From the NCBI RefSeq assembly GCF_009856625.1, contig NZ_CP047241.1, forward strand, positions 4,092,001 through 4,156,000: 64,000 nt of DNA. Reading direction: 5' to 3'. How positions within the stretch are numbered: position 1 is the stretch's first letter; every line of letters begins with the position of its first letter. Position numbers and translations under genes: made by a program. A model generated the notes under the pieces. That model was given only the letters and a program-made list of their open reading frames with translations, was not told where the DNA came from and ran no database searches. This document shows, in pieces, positions 8,126-16,772 of this stretch. The stretch is from Aquitalea denitrificans. Lineage in GTDB: Bacteria > Pseudomonadota > Gammaproteobacteria > Burkholderiales > Chromobacteriaceae.

Positions 8126-9508
8126 ATGGCCACCATCGCCCATCCCCAGTATGAAGATCGCCTAGCTGCCGGCAGGGCTCGCCGAGAGCATTGCCCACGC
8201 ACGCGTCAGGCCGAATGTGTGCTTAGCCCACAACGCGATGTGGTCGCCATGCTGCGCCAGACGTCTGCTGGCCGCGTCCCCGGGCTGGTGCCGCTACGCT
8301 ATCAGCGCATGCAGGCCTCCCCGTTTGCCTTTTTCCGAGGTATGGCCATGATTCAGGCCGCTGATCTGGCAGCCGGCCCGCACAGCGGCATGCCGATGCA
8401 AGTATGTGGCGATGCGCATTTGATGAACTACGGATTCTTTGCCTCGCCCGAACGCCAGTTGATGTTTGACATCAACGACTTCGACGAAACCCATCACGGC
8501 CCGTGGGAATGGGATTTGAAACGCCTGGCCGTCAGCGTGGTGCTGGCCTCGCGTGAGCGCGGTTTTAGCGATGACGCCGCATCCCGTGCTGTTTGCCAGC
8601 TGGTCAGCACCTATCGCCGGCGCATGCAGGACTATGCCCGCATCAGCCAGTTGGAACTGTGGTACAGCAAGGTCGGTTTCGAACAACTGCTTGCGCGTGC
8701 GCCCAGCGACAGCATCCGCCAGCAACTGCTCAAGCTGGCAGACAAGGCCAGGGGCCAGACTCAGGAAAAACTGCTGCCGAAAATGACGGTTCTGGAGAAC
8801 GGCAACCTGCGCCTGCGTGATGATCCGCCGGTTATCTTTCACATGCAGCAGCAAGATCAGGTATGGGGCAATGACGAACACTGGCTGGGTGACGAGCAGT
8901 ACCAGGAACTGCTGCAGCCCATGCTGTCCCGGTACAGCAATACACTGAAGGAAGACCGCCGCGCTTTGCTGGACAGGTTCCGACTGGTGGATGCTGCTTT
9001 CAAGGTAGTCGGTGTGGGCAGTGTCGGCACCCGCTGTCTGGTGATGCTGCTACAAGACAGTTACGACCAGCCCTTGTTCCTGCAACTAAAGGAAGCACGC
9101 AGTTCGGTGCTGGAACCTTATACCCAGCGTTGCGTCCACGGCCATCAGGGCAAGCGGGTGGTGTTTGGCCAGCGTCTGATGCAGGCCGCCAGCGACCTGT
9201 TTCTGGGCTGGACTACCGGCCCAGGCGACCGGCACTTCTATGTGCGCCAACTGCGCGACATGAAGGCAGCACCGACCCTGGAATCCTTTGCCAGCAGTGA
9301 AAGCCTTACCGCCTTTGGCCAAGCCTGCGCCTGGGCGCTAGCACGCGCGCACGCCAAATCCGGTGGACAAGCTGCCGGACTGGCAGGCTACATCGGACAA
9401 TCTGACAAATTCGACCTGGCCATCGCCAGCTATGCACTTGCCTATGCCGATCAGGTAAAACGTGATTTTGCTGTTTTTACTGCCGCCCTGGCCCAGCAGG
9501 AGCTATAA
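8126..9508 (+). CDS. DUF2252 family protein
   Basis: A 460-residue cytoplasmic protein of the DUF2252 family, which has distant similarity to aminoglycoside-phosphotransferase/kinase folds. Characteristic segments are PLRYQRMQASPFAFFRG (about residues 54-70), the catalytic-loop-like VCGDAHLMNYGFF (about 92-104) and FDINDFDET (about 114-122), which would correspond to metal and phosphate binding in a kinase fold. The C-terminal half contains GVGSVGTRCLVMLL and QLRDMK blocks also typical of the family. It stands alone after the DnaA-box region. Its substrate is unknown; the family name is descriptive and implies no activity. Confidence 0.85.
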   Translation: MATIAHPQYEDRLAAGRARREHCPRTRQAECVLSPQRDVVAMLRQTSAGRVPGLVPLRYQRMQASPFAFFRGMAMIQAADLAAGPHSGMPMQVCGDAHLMNYGFFASPERQLMFDINDFDETHHGPWEWDLKRLAVSVVLASRERGFSDDAASRAVCQLVSTYRRRMQDYARISQLELWYSKVGFEQLLARAPSDSIRQQLLKLADKARGQTQEKLLPKMTVLENGNLRLRDDPPVIFHMQQQDQVWGNDEHWLGDEQYQELLQPMLSRYSNTLKEDRRALLDRFRLVDAAFKVVGVGSVGTRCLVMLLQDSYDQPLFLQLKEARSSVLEPYTQRCVHGHQGKRVVFGQRLMQAASDLFLGWTTGPGDRHFYVRQLRDMKAAPTLESFASSESLTAFGQACAWALARAHAKSGGQAAGLAGYIGQSDKFDLAIASYALAYADQVKRDFAVFTAALAQQEL

Positions 9509-9651
9509 GTAGATAAATTGCCACAAGCATGTCGGGATGTTGGGGTTTTCAGCAGTATTTCCCCAGCACTACTACATTTAGTATTAATAATGCTTCGGTA
9601 TATTTATACATACCACTTATAAAAATTTCTCCAGCTAACGGGAACCCTACC

Positions 9652-11262
9652 GTGCGAGTCAATACCCGCCTCATCATCATCATTGCCGCCAGCCTGATTG
9701 CCCTGATCACCCTGGCCGCCACGTCGCTGTATATCACCCGCAGCACGCTGCAGAGTGAAAAACGCGAGCAGATCACGCTGCTGCTGCGCATGGCGGAAAA
9801 CACCCTCGACTACTATGCCAAGCAGGAGGCCAGCGGCAAGCTGACGCGCCCGCAGGCACAGGACATGGCGCGCAAATCGCTCAAGGCGCTGAAGGTGAAC
9901 GATATTTACTTCTTCGCCCGTGACAAGGACAACCGCCTGGTGCTGCATCCCAAGGCCGAGCGCGAAGGCAAGGTGGATATGGGCAGCACGGTGCCGGATG
10001 GTCGCACCACCGTAGCGGTATATGACGAGGCGCTGCAAAAAGACCACTACGGCATCGTCACCATTCTGACCTCGCGCGGGGACAGCAAGGAGCAGTTGCC
10101 CAAGCTCAACGGCGTGGTGCGATTCGACCCCTGGGGCTGGACTATCGGCACAGGCTTTTTCATTGATGACATCGATGCGCTGTTCTGGAAGCAAGGCACG
10201 GTATTGCTGATTCTCAGCGCAGTTGCCGTGGTTGCACTGGTACTGCTGGGTGCCGCCATGTCGCGCAGCATCATCCGCTCGCTGGGTGGAGAGCCGGCCT
10301 ATGCCGCCCAGGTGGTGCGCCAGATTGCCCAAGGCAACCTCACCGAAAACATCGATGTCAATGGCCCGCCACAAAGCCTGCTGGCTGCCATGCAGGAGAT
10401 GCAGCACAAGCTGCGCGAGATGATCAGCCAGATTCGCCAGTCCACTGACGATATCGGCCATGCCGGCCAGCAGCTGTCCGAACAGATGCAAAAGGTGGAC
10501 GAGGTGTCAGGCATTGCCAGCAACTCCACCGCCTCTGCAGCAGCGTCCATCGAACAGCTGTCGGTCAGCATTGACCACGTCAAGGACAATGCCGGTGGTT
10601 CGGAAGAAGGTGCGCGCCGCTCCAGCCAACTGGCCCGCGAAGGCGAAGAAGTCGCCAAGGAAGCCGCCAGCGGTATCGAATCCATTGCCTCTCAGGTAGG
10701 TGATGTCAGCGACCTGGTCGGCAGCCTGGCCGAGCGTACCCGCAATATCAGTGGCATCGCCGAAACCATTCGCGACATTGCCAACCAGACCAATCTGCTG
10801 GCGCTCAATGCTGCCATCGAAGCAGCCCGTGCCGGCGAGATGGGTCGCGGTTTTGCCGTGGTAGCCGATGAAGTACGCAAGCTGGCCGAGCGCACCGCCA
10901 GCGCCACCGACGAAATCACCCATATCGTACAGGCCGTGGTCAGTGAAACCGGCACCGTCGCCGGACGCATGGAAGAAATCCGCCCAGCCGTGCAACTGGG
11001 TGTCGGCAAGGCCAATCAGGCCGCACAAACGCTGGATACCATCAGCCGTCAGGCCCAGTCTGCGCTGGAAAGCCTGCACGCCGTGGTTAGCGCCATGACC
11101 GAGCAAAGCCAGGCCGGGGCCAATATTGCCGTCAGCGTGGAACAGGTAGCTGGCGTGGTGGAGGAAACCCAGTCCTCGGTACAACTGGCGGTAACCGCCA
11201 TGCGCAATATCGACAGCCATGCCCGCCAGCTGAACGAATCGGTCTCGCGCTTCCGCCTCTGA
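9652..11262 (+). CDS. Methyl-accepting chemotaxis protein with Cache-type sensor
   Basis: A 536-residue chemoreceptor. The order is a first membrane helix (about residues 4-28), a periplasmic single-Cache-like sensor (about 30-180; YYAKQEASGKLTRPQAQ, DIYFFARDKDNRLVLHP, GWTIGTGFFIDD), a second membrane helix (about 185-208), a HAMP linker, and the MCP signalling hairpin. The hairpin tip carries DIANQTNLLALNAAIEAARA and GRGFAVVADEVRKLAERT. There is no CheR-binding pentapeptide. The GTG at 9652 is preferred: GGGAA lies before it and the protein then begins with a normal signal anchor. Starting at an upstream in-frame codon would add about 40 residues encoded by AT-rich leader DNA. Cache sensors of this type often bind small organic acids; the ligand here is unknown. 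Confidence 0.93.
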   Translation: MRVNTRLIIIIAASLIALITLAATSLYITRSTLQSEKREQITLLLRMAENTLDYYAKQEASGKLTRPQAQDMARKSLKALKVNDIYFFARDKDNRLVLHPKAEREGKVDMGSTVPDGRTTVAVYDEALQKDHYGIVTILTSRGDSKEQLPKLNGVVRFDPWGWTIGTGFFIDDIDALFWKQGTVLLILSAVAVVALVLLGAAMSRSIIRSLGGEPAYAAQVVRQIAQGNLTENIDVNGPPQSLLAAMQEMQHKLREMISQIRQSTDDIGHAGQQLSEQMQKVDEVSGIASNSTASAAASIEQLSVSIDHVKDNAGGSEEGARRSSQLAREGEEVAKEAASGIESIASQVGDVSDLVGSLAERTRNISGIAETIRDIANQTNLLALNAAIEAARAGEMGRGFAVVADEVRKLAERTASATDEITHIVQAVVSETGTVAGRMEEIRPAVQLGVGKANQAAQTLDTISRQAQSALESLHAVVSAMTEQSQAGANIAVSVEQVAGVVEETQSSVQLAVTAMRNIDSHARQLNESVSRFRL

Positions 11263-11289
11263 CACCATCCGGATAAGACAACATCCCCC

Positions 11290-11311
11290 GGCCCCGCCTG
11301 CGTGCGGGGCC
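11290..11311 (+). other. GC-rich stem-loop between chemoreceptor and GS-like gene
   Basis: GGCCCCGC (11290-11297) pairs perfectly with GCGGGGCC (11304-11311) 28 bases after the chemoreceptor stop. No T-run follows, so it is not a standard intrinsic terminator; it may still limit read-through or protect the 3' end. Confidence 0.4.
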
Positions 11312-11475
11312 GCTGCATGTGAGCCATCCACGGCCAGCAAGGCGACGCTGTGCTTGCCCTCCCTACTGCCAGTGGCATAATGCCCACAGGGCTTAGCCCA
11401 CAAAATCAAAAAAATGATTCACCGACAGACAGGCAGATAGATGAAACAATCGAGAACGCTCCAGGGGAGACCTGC

Positions 11476-12828
11476 ATGTCCCAGTATTCCATCACGGCTG
11501 CACAGGCCGAATGGCTGACCAAACATAACGTCCGCGACGTTGAACTTGCCTTTGCCGATGTCAGCGGATTTCCGCGTGGCAAAACCCTGCCCGCACAGGC
11601 CCTGATCAAGGGCCAGGAATTGCGCATTGCCCGCGCCGTGGCCATCCAGACCTGCGTGGGAGAATTTCCCGACTACCGCTTCTACGGTGAAAACGACCCG
11701 GATGTGGTGCTGCGCCCCGACTTTGCCACCCTCTACCCGGTGCCGTGGGCCAAAACCCCGCGCGCCTTGGTGGTGTGCGACAACATCGACCACGACGGCA
11801 GCCTGTCGCCGTTGGCTCCGCGCTCGGCACTGAAAAACATCCTGGCCCGCTATCAGGCCCGTGGCTGGACCCCGGTGGTGGCTCCGGAGCTGGAATTCTA
11901 CATTTTTGCCGCCCATGGTGATGCCGATCAGCCCTACCAGGCCCCGGCCCTGCGCACCGGCCGGCGCGAAAGCGGCTTCGATGCCTTCAGCTTCTCCACG
12001 CTGAACGACCTGGAACCCTTCTTCGACGACCTGTACCGCGCCTGCGAGCAGCTGGGCATCGACACCGATACTTATGTCCACGAAATGGGCCCCAGCCAGT
12101 TCGAGATCAACCTCAAGCACGGCGATGCACTGGCGCTGGCCGACCAGACCTTCCTGTTCAAGTACGCGCTGAAGGAAATCGGCTACCAGCATGGCCTGAA
12201 CGTGGTATGCATGGCCAAACCGCTGTCAGGCCAGCCCGGCAGCTCCATGCACCTGCACCAGAGCGTGGTGGATGGCCAGGGCAATAATGTGTTCAGCCTG
12301 GACGATGGCGAAGCCAGCCCGGACTTCTTCCACTATATCGGCGGCCTGCAGCAATACCTGCCGCACCTGATGCCCTTGTTCTGCCCCAGCCCCAACTCCT
12401 TCCGGCGCTTCGTCAAGGGACTGGCAGCCCCGGTCAATGTCAGCTGGGGTGTAGACAACCGCTCGGTCGGCATCCGCGTGCCGGTTTCCGGCCCGGCGGC
12501 ACGTCGTGTGGAAAACCGCCTGCCCGGCTGCGATGCCAACCCCTATCTGTCGCTCGCCGCCAGCCTGGGTGCCGGCCTGCTGGGGGTGGAAGAAAAACGC
12601 AGCCCGAGCGAAGCGGCAGTCGGTAATGTCTTCAACAATGACAATGCTGCCACCTTGCCCAATACGCTGGATGCGGCCTGCGCACTGATGGCAGCGCACG
12701 ACACTGCCAAGCGCCTGTTCGGTCAGGAATTCACCGATGCTTATCTGGCCGTGAAAGACATTGAACTGAGCCACTTCCACAACCAGATCACCGCATGGGA
12801 ACGCCAGTACCTAACCACCCTGGCCTGA
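11476..12828 (+). CDS. Glutamine synthetase family ligase (PuuA-like gamma-glutamyl ligase)
   Basis: A 450-residue member of the GS superfamily, which joins the gamma-carboxylate of glutamate to an amine using ATP. Metal and substrate motifs are visible: APELEFYIF (first metal site, about residues 137-145), GPSQFEINLKHGD (about 210-222), GSSMHLHQS (about 255-263) and NRSVGIRVPVSG (about 330-341). The C-terminal half ends in DANPYLSLAASLGAGL. The length is close to PuuA (about 470) and the adenylylation site of housekeeping GlnA is not apparent, so a gamma-glutamyl-polyamine or related amide synthase is more likely than true glutamine synthetase. GGGGAGA lies five bases before the chosen ATG. 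The next gene encodes a gamma-glutamyltranspeptidase. Confidence 0.85.
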   Translation: MSQYSITAAQAEWLTKHNVRDVELAFADVSGFPRGKTLPAQALIKGQELRIARAVAIQTCVGEFPDYRFYGENDPDVVLRPDFATLYPVPWAKTPRALVVCDNIDHDGSLSPLAPRSALKNILARYQARGWTPVVAPELEFYIFAAHGDADQPYQAPALRTGRRESGFDAFSFSTLNDLEPFFDDLYRACEQLGIDTDTYVHEMGPSQFEINLKHGDALALADQTFLFKYALKEIGYQHGLNVVCMAKPLSGQPGSSMHLHQSVVDGQGNNVFSLDDGEASPDFFHYIGGLQQYLPHLMPLFCPSPNSFRRFVKGLAAPVNVSWGVDNRSVGIRVPVSGPAARRVENRLPGCDANPYLSLAASLGAGLLGVEEKRSPSEAAVGNVFNNDNAATLPNTLDAACALMAAHDTAKRLFGQEFTDAYLAVKDIELSHFHNQITAWERQYLTTLA

Positions 12829-12844
12829 TTTTCACCGTGCGTAC

Positions 12845-12883
12845 AAAGCTGTCAGCCGCCCTCCTGCGACTGGCAGCTTTTTT
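12845..12883 (+). terminator. Rho-independent terminator after GS-like gene
   Basis: AAAGCTGTCAG (12845-12855) pairs with CTGGCAGCTTT (12870-12880), with one G-U, and a T-run follows to 12883. Confidence 0.8.
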
Positions 12884-12984
12884 CATGCCAACTACGCCGG
12901 ATTGACCCTGCCACGCGCCTGGGCCACCATGCTGCTGTCCTGTCAGGACCAGACTGCCAATCCCGTCCCTCCCTGAGGAATGAC

Positions 12985-14703
12985 ATGCGTTTTACTGCCC
13001 TGCTCTTGTTGCTGCTGCCGCTGTGCACGCTGGCCGATACCGCGGCGCCGGAAGCGGCCAGCGGCTTTCAGACCCGTCCGGCGGTTTACAGCCGCCACAG
13101 CATGGTCAGCACTGCCAATCCCTACGCCAGTCAGGCTGCACGCGATACCCTGCGTCGCGGTGGCAGCGCCATTGATGCTGCCATCGCCACGCAACTGGTG
13201 CTGGGGCTGACCGAGCCACAATCCTCCGGCATTGGCGGCGGCGCTTTCATGCTGTATTTCGATGGCCGCAAGCTCACCAGCTTTGATGGCCGCGAAACAG
13301 CACCAGTCACGGCAGATAGCCGCTTATTCCTGCAGGCCGACGGCAAGGCCATGGATTTTTACCGCGCCGTGGTGGGCGGGCGTTCGGTTGGCGTACCCGG
13401 CGTGGTGGCCATGCTGAAGCTGGCACATCAGCGTGGTGGCAAGCTCCCCTGGGCCAGCCTGTTCCAGCCGGCCATCCAGCTGGCACGGACAGGTTTTGCC
13501 ATCTCACCGCGCCTGCACACCTTGCTGGGTACGGAACGTTTCTTGCAACAAGACCCACAGGCGCGGGCTTATTTCTATCAGGCGGATGGCAGTCCGCTGC
13601 CGGTGGGCAGCATCCTGAAAAACCCGGACTATGCCTCCACGCTGGAACAGCTGGCGCAGCGTGGTCCGGCAGCGTTTTACCAGGGAGAAATCGGCCAGGC
13701 CATTGTCGATGCCATCAACCGGCACCAGGAGAACCCCGGCCACATGCGGGCTTCAGATCTGGCGGCCTATCAGGCCATTGAACGCAAGCCGCTGTGCGGC
13801 CCATATCGTCGCTGGCAGGTATGCGGCATGGATGCGCCCAGTTCCGGCGGTGTGGCCGTATTGCAGATGCTGGGACTGCTGCAGCGCTTCCCCCTGTCCA
13901 CCATGTCGCCCACTGGCAGCAACACCATCCACCTGTTTGCCGAGGCGAACAAACTGGCTTTTGCCGACCGCAACCGCTATCTGGCCGATCCTGACTTTGT
14001 CGCCGTCCCCAGCCAGGCGCTGGTCAGCCGCGACTACCTGCAGCAACGCAGCCGGCTGATCACCCCGGACCGCAGCATGGGACGCGCCACGGCGGGAGAA
14101 CCATCCGGCATCCGGCTCAGCCTCTATGGCCGGGACAGCGCACCGGAACTCCCCTCCACCTCGCATTTGAACATTGTGGATCGCGCCGGGAGAGTGGTCA
14201 GCATGACCAGCTCCATCGAAGACCAGTTTGGTAGCCGGCTGATGGTGAAGGGCTTTTTGCTCAACAACCAGCTCACCGATTTTTCCTTCCGCCCGGATGA
14301 GGATGGCACACCGGTTGCCAACCGGGTGGAAGCAGGCAAGCGCCCGCGCAGCAGCATGTCACCCACTCTGGTATTCAATGACCGTGGTCAGTTTGTGCTG
14401 GCTACCGGCTCGCCGGGCGGCAGCCAGATCATCGGCTATGTCAGCCAGACGCTACTGGGCTTGCTGGACTGGAAACTGGACCCGCAGCAAGCGGTCAGCC
14501 TGCCGCACTATGGCAACCGCAATGGCGATACCGAACTGGAAGAGAATCGTGGACTGGCGTCATCAATGGCAGCATTGCGCGCACTGGGCCATACGGTACA
14601 GGAAGTGGAGATGACCAGCGGCCTGTCCGCCATTGTCCGGACTGCACATGGCTATGCTGGCGGGGCAGACCCCCGCCGCGAAGGAGTAGTGCTGGGAGAC
14701 TGA
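12985..14703 (+). CDS. ggt: Gamma-glutamyltranspeptidase, periplasmic
   Basis: An Ntn-hydrolase that cleaves gamma-glutamyl bonds (for example of glutathione) and transfers the glutamyl group. The 572-residue precursor has a signal peptide (residues 1-17, leucine-rich, ending LCTLA). The large-subunit block GGSAIDAAIATQLVLGLTEP (about residues 53-72) and SSGIGGGAFM are typical. Autocleavage is expected before Thr392 in STSHLNIVD, giving a small subunit of about 180 residues that retains the glycine-rich substrate block (ATGSPGGSQII). The enzyme should mature in the periplasm. It follows the gamma-glutamyl ligase gene after a terminator, so the two need not be co-transcribed, though both act on gamma-glutamyl compounds. 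Confidence 0.95.
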   Translation: MRFTALLLLLLPLCTLADTAAPEAASGFQTRPAVYSRHSMVSTANPYASQAARDTLRRGGSAIDAAIATQLVLGLTEPQSSGIGGGAFMLYFDGRKLTSFDGRETAPVTADSRLFLQADGKAMDFYRAVVGGRSVGVPGVVAMLKLAHQRGGKLPWASLFQPAIQLARTGFAISPRLHTLLGTERFLQQDPQARAYFYQADGSPLPVGSILKNPDYASTLEQLAQRGPAAFYQGEIGQAIVDAINRHQENPGHMRASDLAAYQAIERKPLCGPYRRWQVCGMDAPSSGGVAVLQMLGLLQRFPLSTMSPTGSNTIHLFAEANKLAFADRNRYLADPDFVAVPSQALVSRDYLQQRSRLITPDRSMGRATAGEPSGIRLSLYGRDSAPELPSTSHLNIVDRAGRVVSMTSSIEDQFGSRLMVKGFLLNNQLTDFSFRPDEDGTPVANRVEAGKRPRSSMSPTLVFNDRGQFVLATGSPGGSQIIGYVSQTLLGLLDWKLDPQQAVSLPHYGNRNGDTELEENRGLASSMAALRALGHTVQEVEMTSGLSAIVRTAHGYAGGADPRREGVVLGD

Positions 14704-14709
14704 GCAGTC

Positions 14710-15024
14710 TTAACGGCGCGAAGCCTGTAGGCGACGTGCCAGTTGCTCAATGGCACCTTCACGGCTAAGCGGTTGACCATGCTGGTGCTGCTCGCTGGTA
14801 ATCCATTTTTCCACCACCGAGCGATCACCCCGCGCAGCTTTCAACAGCAGGCCAAACGCGCGGCCTGTGCTATGTTCCAACGGTTCCAGCGGACGCGACT
14901 GGGTATGTGCGGCATAGATACGACTATCTGCCATTTGCTGGGTTTTTTTTCGCCTCCCGGACTGTATGCTCCAGGCAAGAACAAGCACAATAGCCAGCAA
15001 ACACAGTAAAGCAAAGATCATCAT
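14710..15024 (-). CDS. Small membrane-anchored protein, unknown function
   Basis: A 104-residue protein with one N-terminal membrane helix (MMIFALLCLLAIVLVLAW) followed by a basic stretch (SGRRKK) and a soluble cytoplasmic tail rich in charged residues. No family was recognised. The tail includes a helix-like segment GRAFGLLLKAARGDRSVVEKWI. The start is uncertain: an in-frame TTG at 15078 would add 18 residues but lacks a ribosome site, while GGGAG lies 13 bases before the double ATG. The gene is convergent with ggt, with only six bases between their stops. Expression is unproven, but the amino acid composition looks like a real coding frame. Confidence 0.55.
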   Translation of the reverse strand: MMIFALLCLLAIVLVLAWSIQSGRRKKTQQMADSRIYAAHTQSRPLEPLEHSTGRAFGLLLKAARGDRSVVEKWITSEQHQHGQPLSREGAIEQLARRLQASRR

Positions 15025-15120
15025 GATGTGAAACCAGTCTCCCTGAATGGCTTGGTGCAAGACGATAGCATACGACAATTTGTCGTAATGGCATTAAATG
15101 GCGACGCTGTTTACTTGAAT

Positions 15121-15134
15121 TTGTTATAGATCAA
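15121..15134. promoter_or_regulatory. FNR/ANR-like site upstream of universal stress gene
   Basis: TTGTTATAGATCAA matches the FNR/ANR palindrome TTGAT-N4-ATCAA with one mismatch in the left half. It lies 163 bases before the universal stress protein gene. A possible -10 hexamer TAGTAT (15174-15179) would place the site near -58. Members of this stress-protein family are known to be ANR-activated in Pseudomonas; here control is inferred only from the motif. Confidence 0.45.
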
Positions 15135-15296
15135 GCGGTTCACAAATAGTTCGGGAAGCCAGGCTGGCCTGACTAGTATGCTAAAAACTAAAGATAACAT
15201 TCTGTCGCGCCCCTTCTGATGGCTACCATGCCAGGCGCCAGACAGCGCCAGCCTGTAACTGGCTGGCAGACATGATGGTTTTACGAGGAGTGTGCC

Positions 15297-15755
15297 ATGT
15301 ACCAACATATCGTGATTGCTGTTGATGGTAGCAAGACCGCAGAAAAAGCACTAGATGAGGCAATTAGGATAGCAAAAATTGCGGATTCAGGAATTTCCCT
15401 GGTACATGTCGCCAGTTTGCGTGATATGGCCATTGAAGGCGTGGGTGCGCTGGACACCCACCAGTTGCACGATCTGGCTTTTCGCCAGGCGCGCGACTTG
15501 CTGGACAAGGCGGAAAAGCGGGCCATCAATGAAGGTATCAGCCGGGTAGACTGTCATATTGCAGAAAGCTGGGAGGGCGGCAAGGATATGGCCGAATCGC
15601 TAATCCGCTTTGCCGACAGCCGCCATGCCGAACTCATCGTCATCGGCACTCATGGCCGTACGGGCCTCGCGCATCTGCTGCTGGGCAGCTTTGCCGAAAA
15701 TGTCATGCGCAAGACACATTGCCCGCTGCTGGTAGTGCGTGGCAACGAGGACTGA
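15297..15755 (+). CDS. Universal stress protein, UspA family
   Basis: A single-domain cytoplasmic Usp of 152 residues, the usual length. The N-terminal strand IVIAVDGSKTAEKALDEAI and the C-terminal ATP-binding signature G-2X-G-9X-G-S (GTHGRTGLAHLLLGS, about residues 119-133) show it is of the nucleotide-binding kind. It ends with the standard MRKTHCPLLVVR strand. ACGAGGAG lies eight bases before the ATG. An FNR/ANR-like site upstream suggests induction when oxygen is low. A hairpin with a T-rich tail follows the gene. The specific cellular role of Usp proteins is generally ill-defined. Confidence 0.93.
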   Translation: MYQHIVIAVDGSKTAEKALDEAIRIAKIADSGISLVHVASLRDMAIEGVGALDTHQLHDLAFRQARDLLDKAEKRAINEGISRVDCHIAESWEGGKDMAESLIRFADSRHAELIVIGTHGRTGLAHLLLGSFAENVMRKTHCPLLVVRGNED

Positions 15756-15807
15756 GGCCAATATCGGTCATCCCATCGCAACGCCACAAGCAAGGTGGCG
15801 AGTGCTG

Positions 15808-15841
15808 TCCGCAGAGTGCAATGCCTCTGCGGATTTTCTTT
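15808..15841 (+). terminator. Rho-independent terminator after usp gene
   Basis: TCCGCAGAG (15808-15816) pairs with CTCTGCGGA (15825-15833) and is followed by TTTTCTTT. It sits just beyond the stop of the convergent tlyA-like gene. Confidence 0.75.
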
Positions 15842-15847
15842 GTCCAC

Positions 15848-16597
15848 TCAAAACAGCGGCCGCGCCAATACAAAGAACTCGCGGTTGCCATCGGCCCCGG
15901 TAATCGGGCTTTCAATCCAGCGCTCCACCCGCCAGTCCAGATCGTCCAGACAATTGGCAATTTTGTCCTGCACCCCGGCGAACAGGCTTTCATCGCGCAC
16001 GATGCCGCCATGACCCAGCGCACCGCGCCCCACCTCGAACTGCGGCTTGACCAGACCAAGCAGACAACCGTTGTCACCGAGCAAAGGCAGGGCTGAAGGC
16101 AGAATCAGGGTAAGCGAGATAAAGGACACATCGCACACCATCAGGTCGAAGGGCAAACCATCATTGGCCTGCAACAGGCGCTGCCTATCCAGCTCACGGG
16201 CATTCACGCCTTCAAGACAGCGAATGCGCGGATCATCCCACAACCGCGGGTGCAGCTGGTCATGCCCCACATCCACACCAACCACGTACTCGGCACCGGC
16301 TTGCAGCACGCAATCGGTGAAGCCGCCGGTGGACTGGCCCACATCCAGCACCCGCCAGCCATGAATATCCAGCCCGGCTTCCTGCAAGGCAGCATCCAGC
16401 TTCTGTCCACCACGCGAGACAAAGCGGTCGGATGGGTCCGGCCGGACTTCCAGCGGCGTACCGGCAGGAAACTTGCTGCTGGCCTTGCTGATAACCTGGC
16501 CATTGAGGCTGACCCGCCCGGTTTCCAGCAGGCTTTGTGCTGCCGTGCGCGAAGTGGCAAGTCCTTGTTCCACCAACAGAAGATCCACCCGCTTCAT
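15848..16597 (-). CDS. tlyA: TlyA family rRNA methyltransferase (S4 plus FtsJ-like domains)
   Basis: A 249-residue protein with an N-terminal S4 RNA-binding domain (about residues 1-62; RVDLLLVEQGLATSRTAAQ) and a Rossmann SAM-dependent methyltransferase domain. The SAM loop is VLDVGQSTGGFTDCVLQ (about 83-99) and the catalytic-region motifs are CDVSFISLT and LVKPQFE. TlyA enzymes 2'-O-methylate cytidines in rRNA and were once annotated as hemolysins. The ATG at 16597 was chosen over the ATG six bases earlier because AAGGA has a seven-base spacing only to the former. It stands alone, convergent with the usp gene. Confidence 0.9.
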   Translation of the reverse strand: MKRVDLLLVEQGLATSRTAAQSLLETGRVSLNGQVISKASSKFPAGTPLEVRPDPSDRFVSRGGQKLDAALQEAGLDIHGWRVLDVGQSTGGFTDCVLQAGAEYVVGVDVGHDQLHPRLWDDPRIRCLEGVNARELDRQRLLQANDGLPFDLMVCDVSFISLTLILPSALPLLGDNGCLLGLVKPQFEVGRGALGHGGIVRDESLFAGVQDKIANCLDDLDWRVERWIESPITGADGNREFFVLARPLF

Positions 16598-16772
16598 CGC
16601 CATTTCCTTGCTTGCATTTCAAAAGGCGACAGGGTGGCCAGTCCGCTGCAGCCTGTCAAGCACCACGCCATGTCACCGTCCGTGGCCACCAGCTGTCACG
16701 CCCCTGTTGACAAGGCTTGGTCGCCTGCCCTGCTTGGTGCGATGATGTGCACATTGCAACAAGGAGCCAACG

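Noticed and set aside
11290..11311. Stem-loop after the chemoreceptor as an intrinsic terminator
   Set aside because: The stem is strong but no T-run follows, so it is listed only as a hairpin.
11313..11475. Riboswitch or leader RNA before the GS-like gene
   Set aside because: Several short palindromes are present (for example GGGCTTAGCCC at 11390), but they do not form the pattern of any riboswitch I know, including the glutamine-sensing types.
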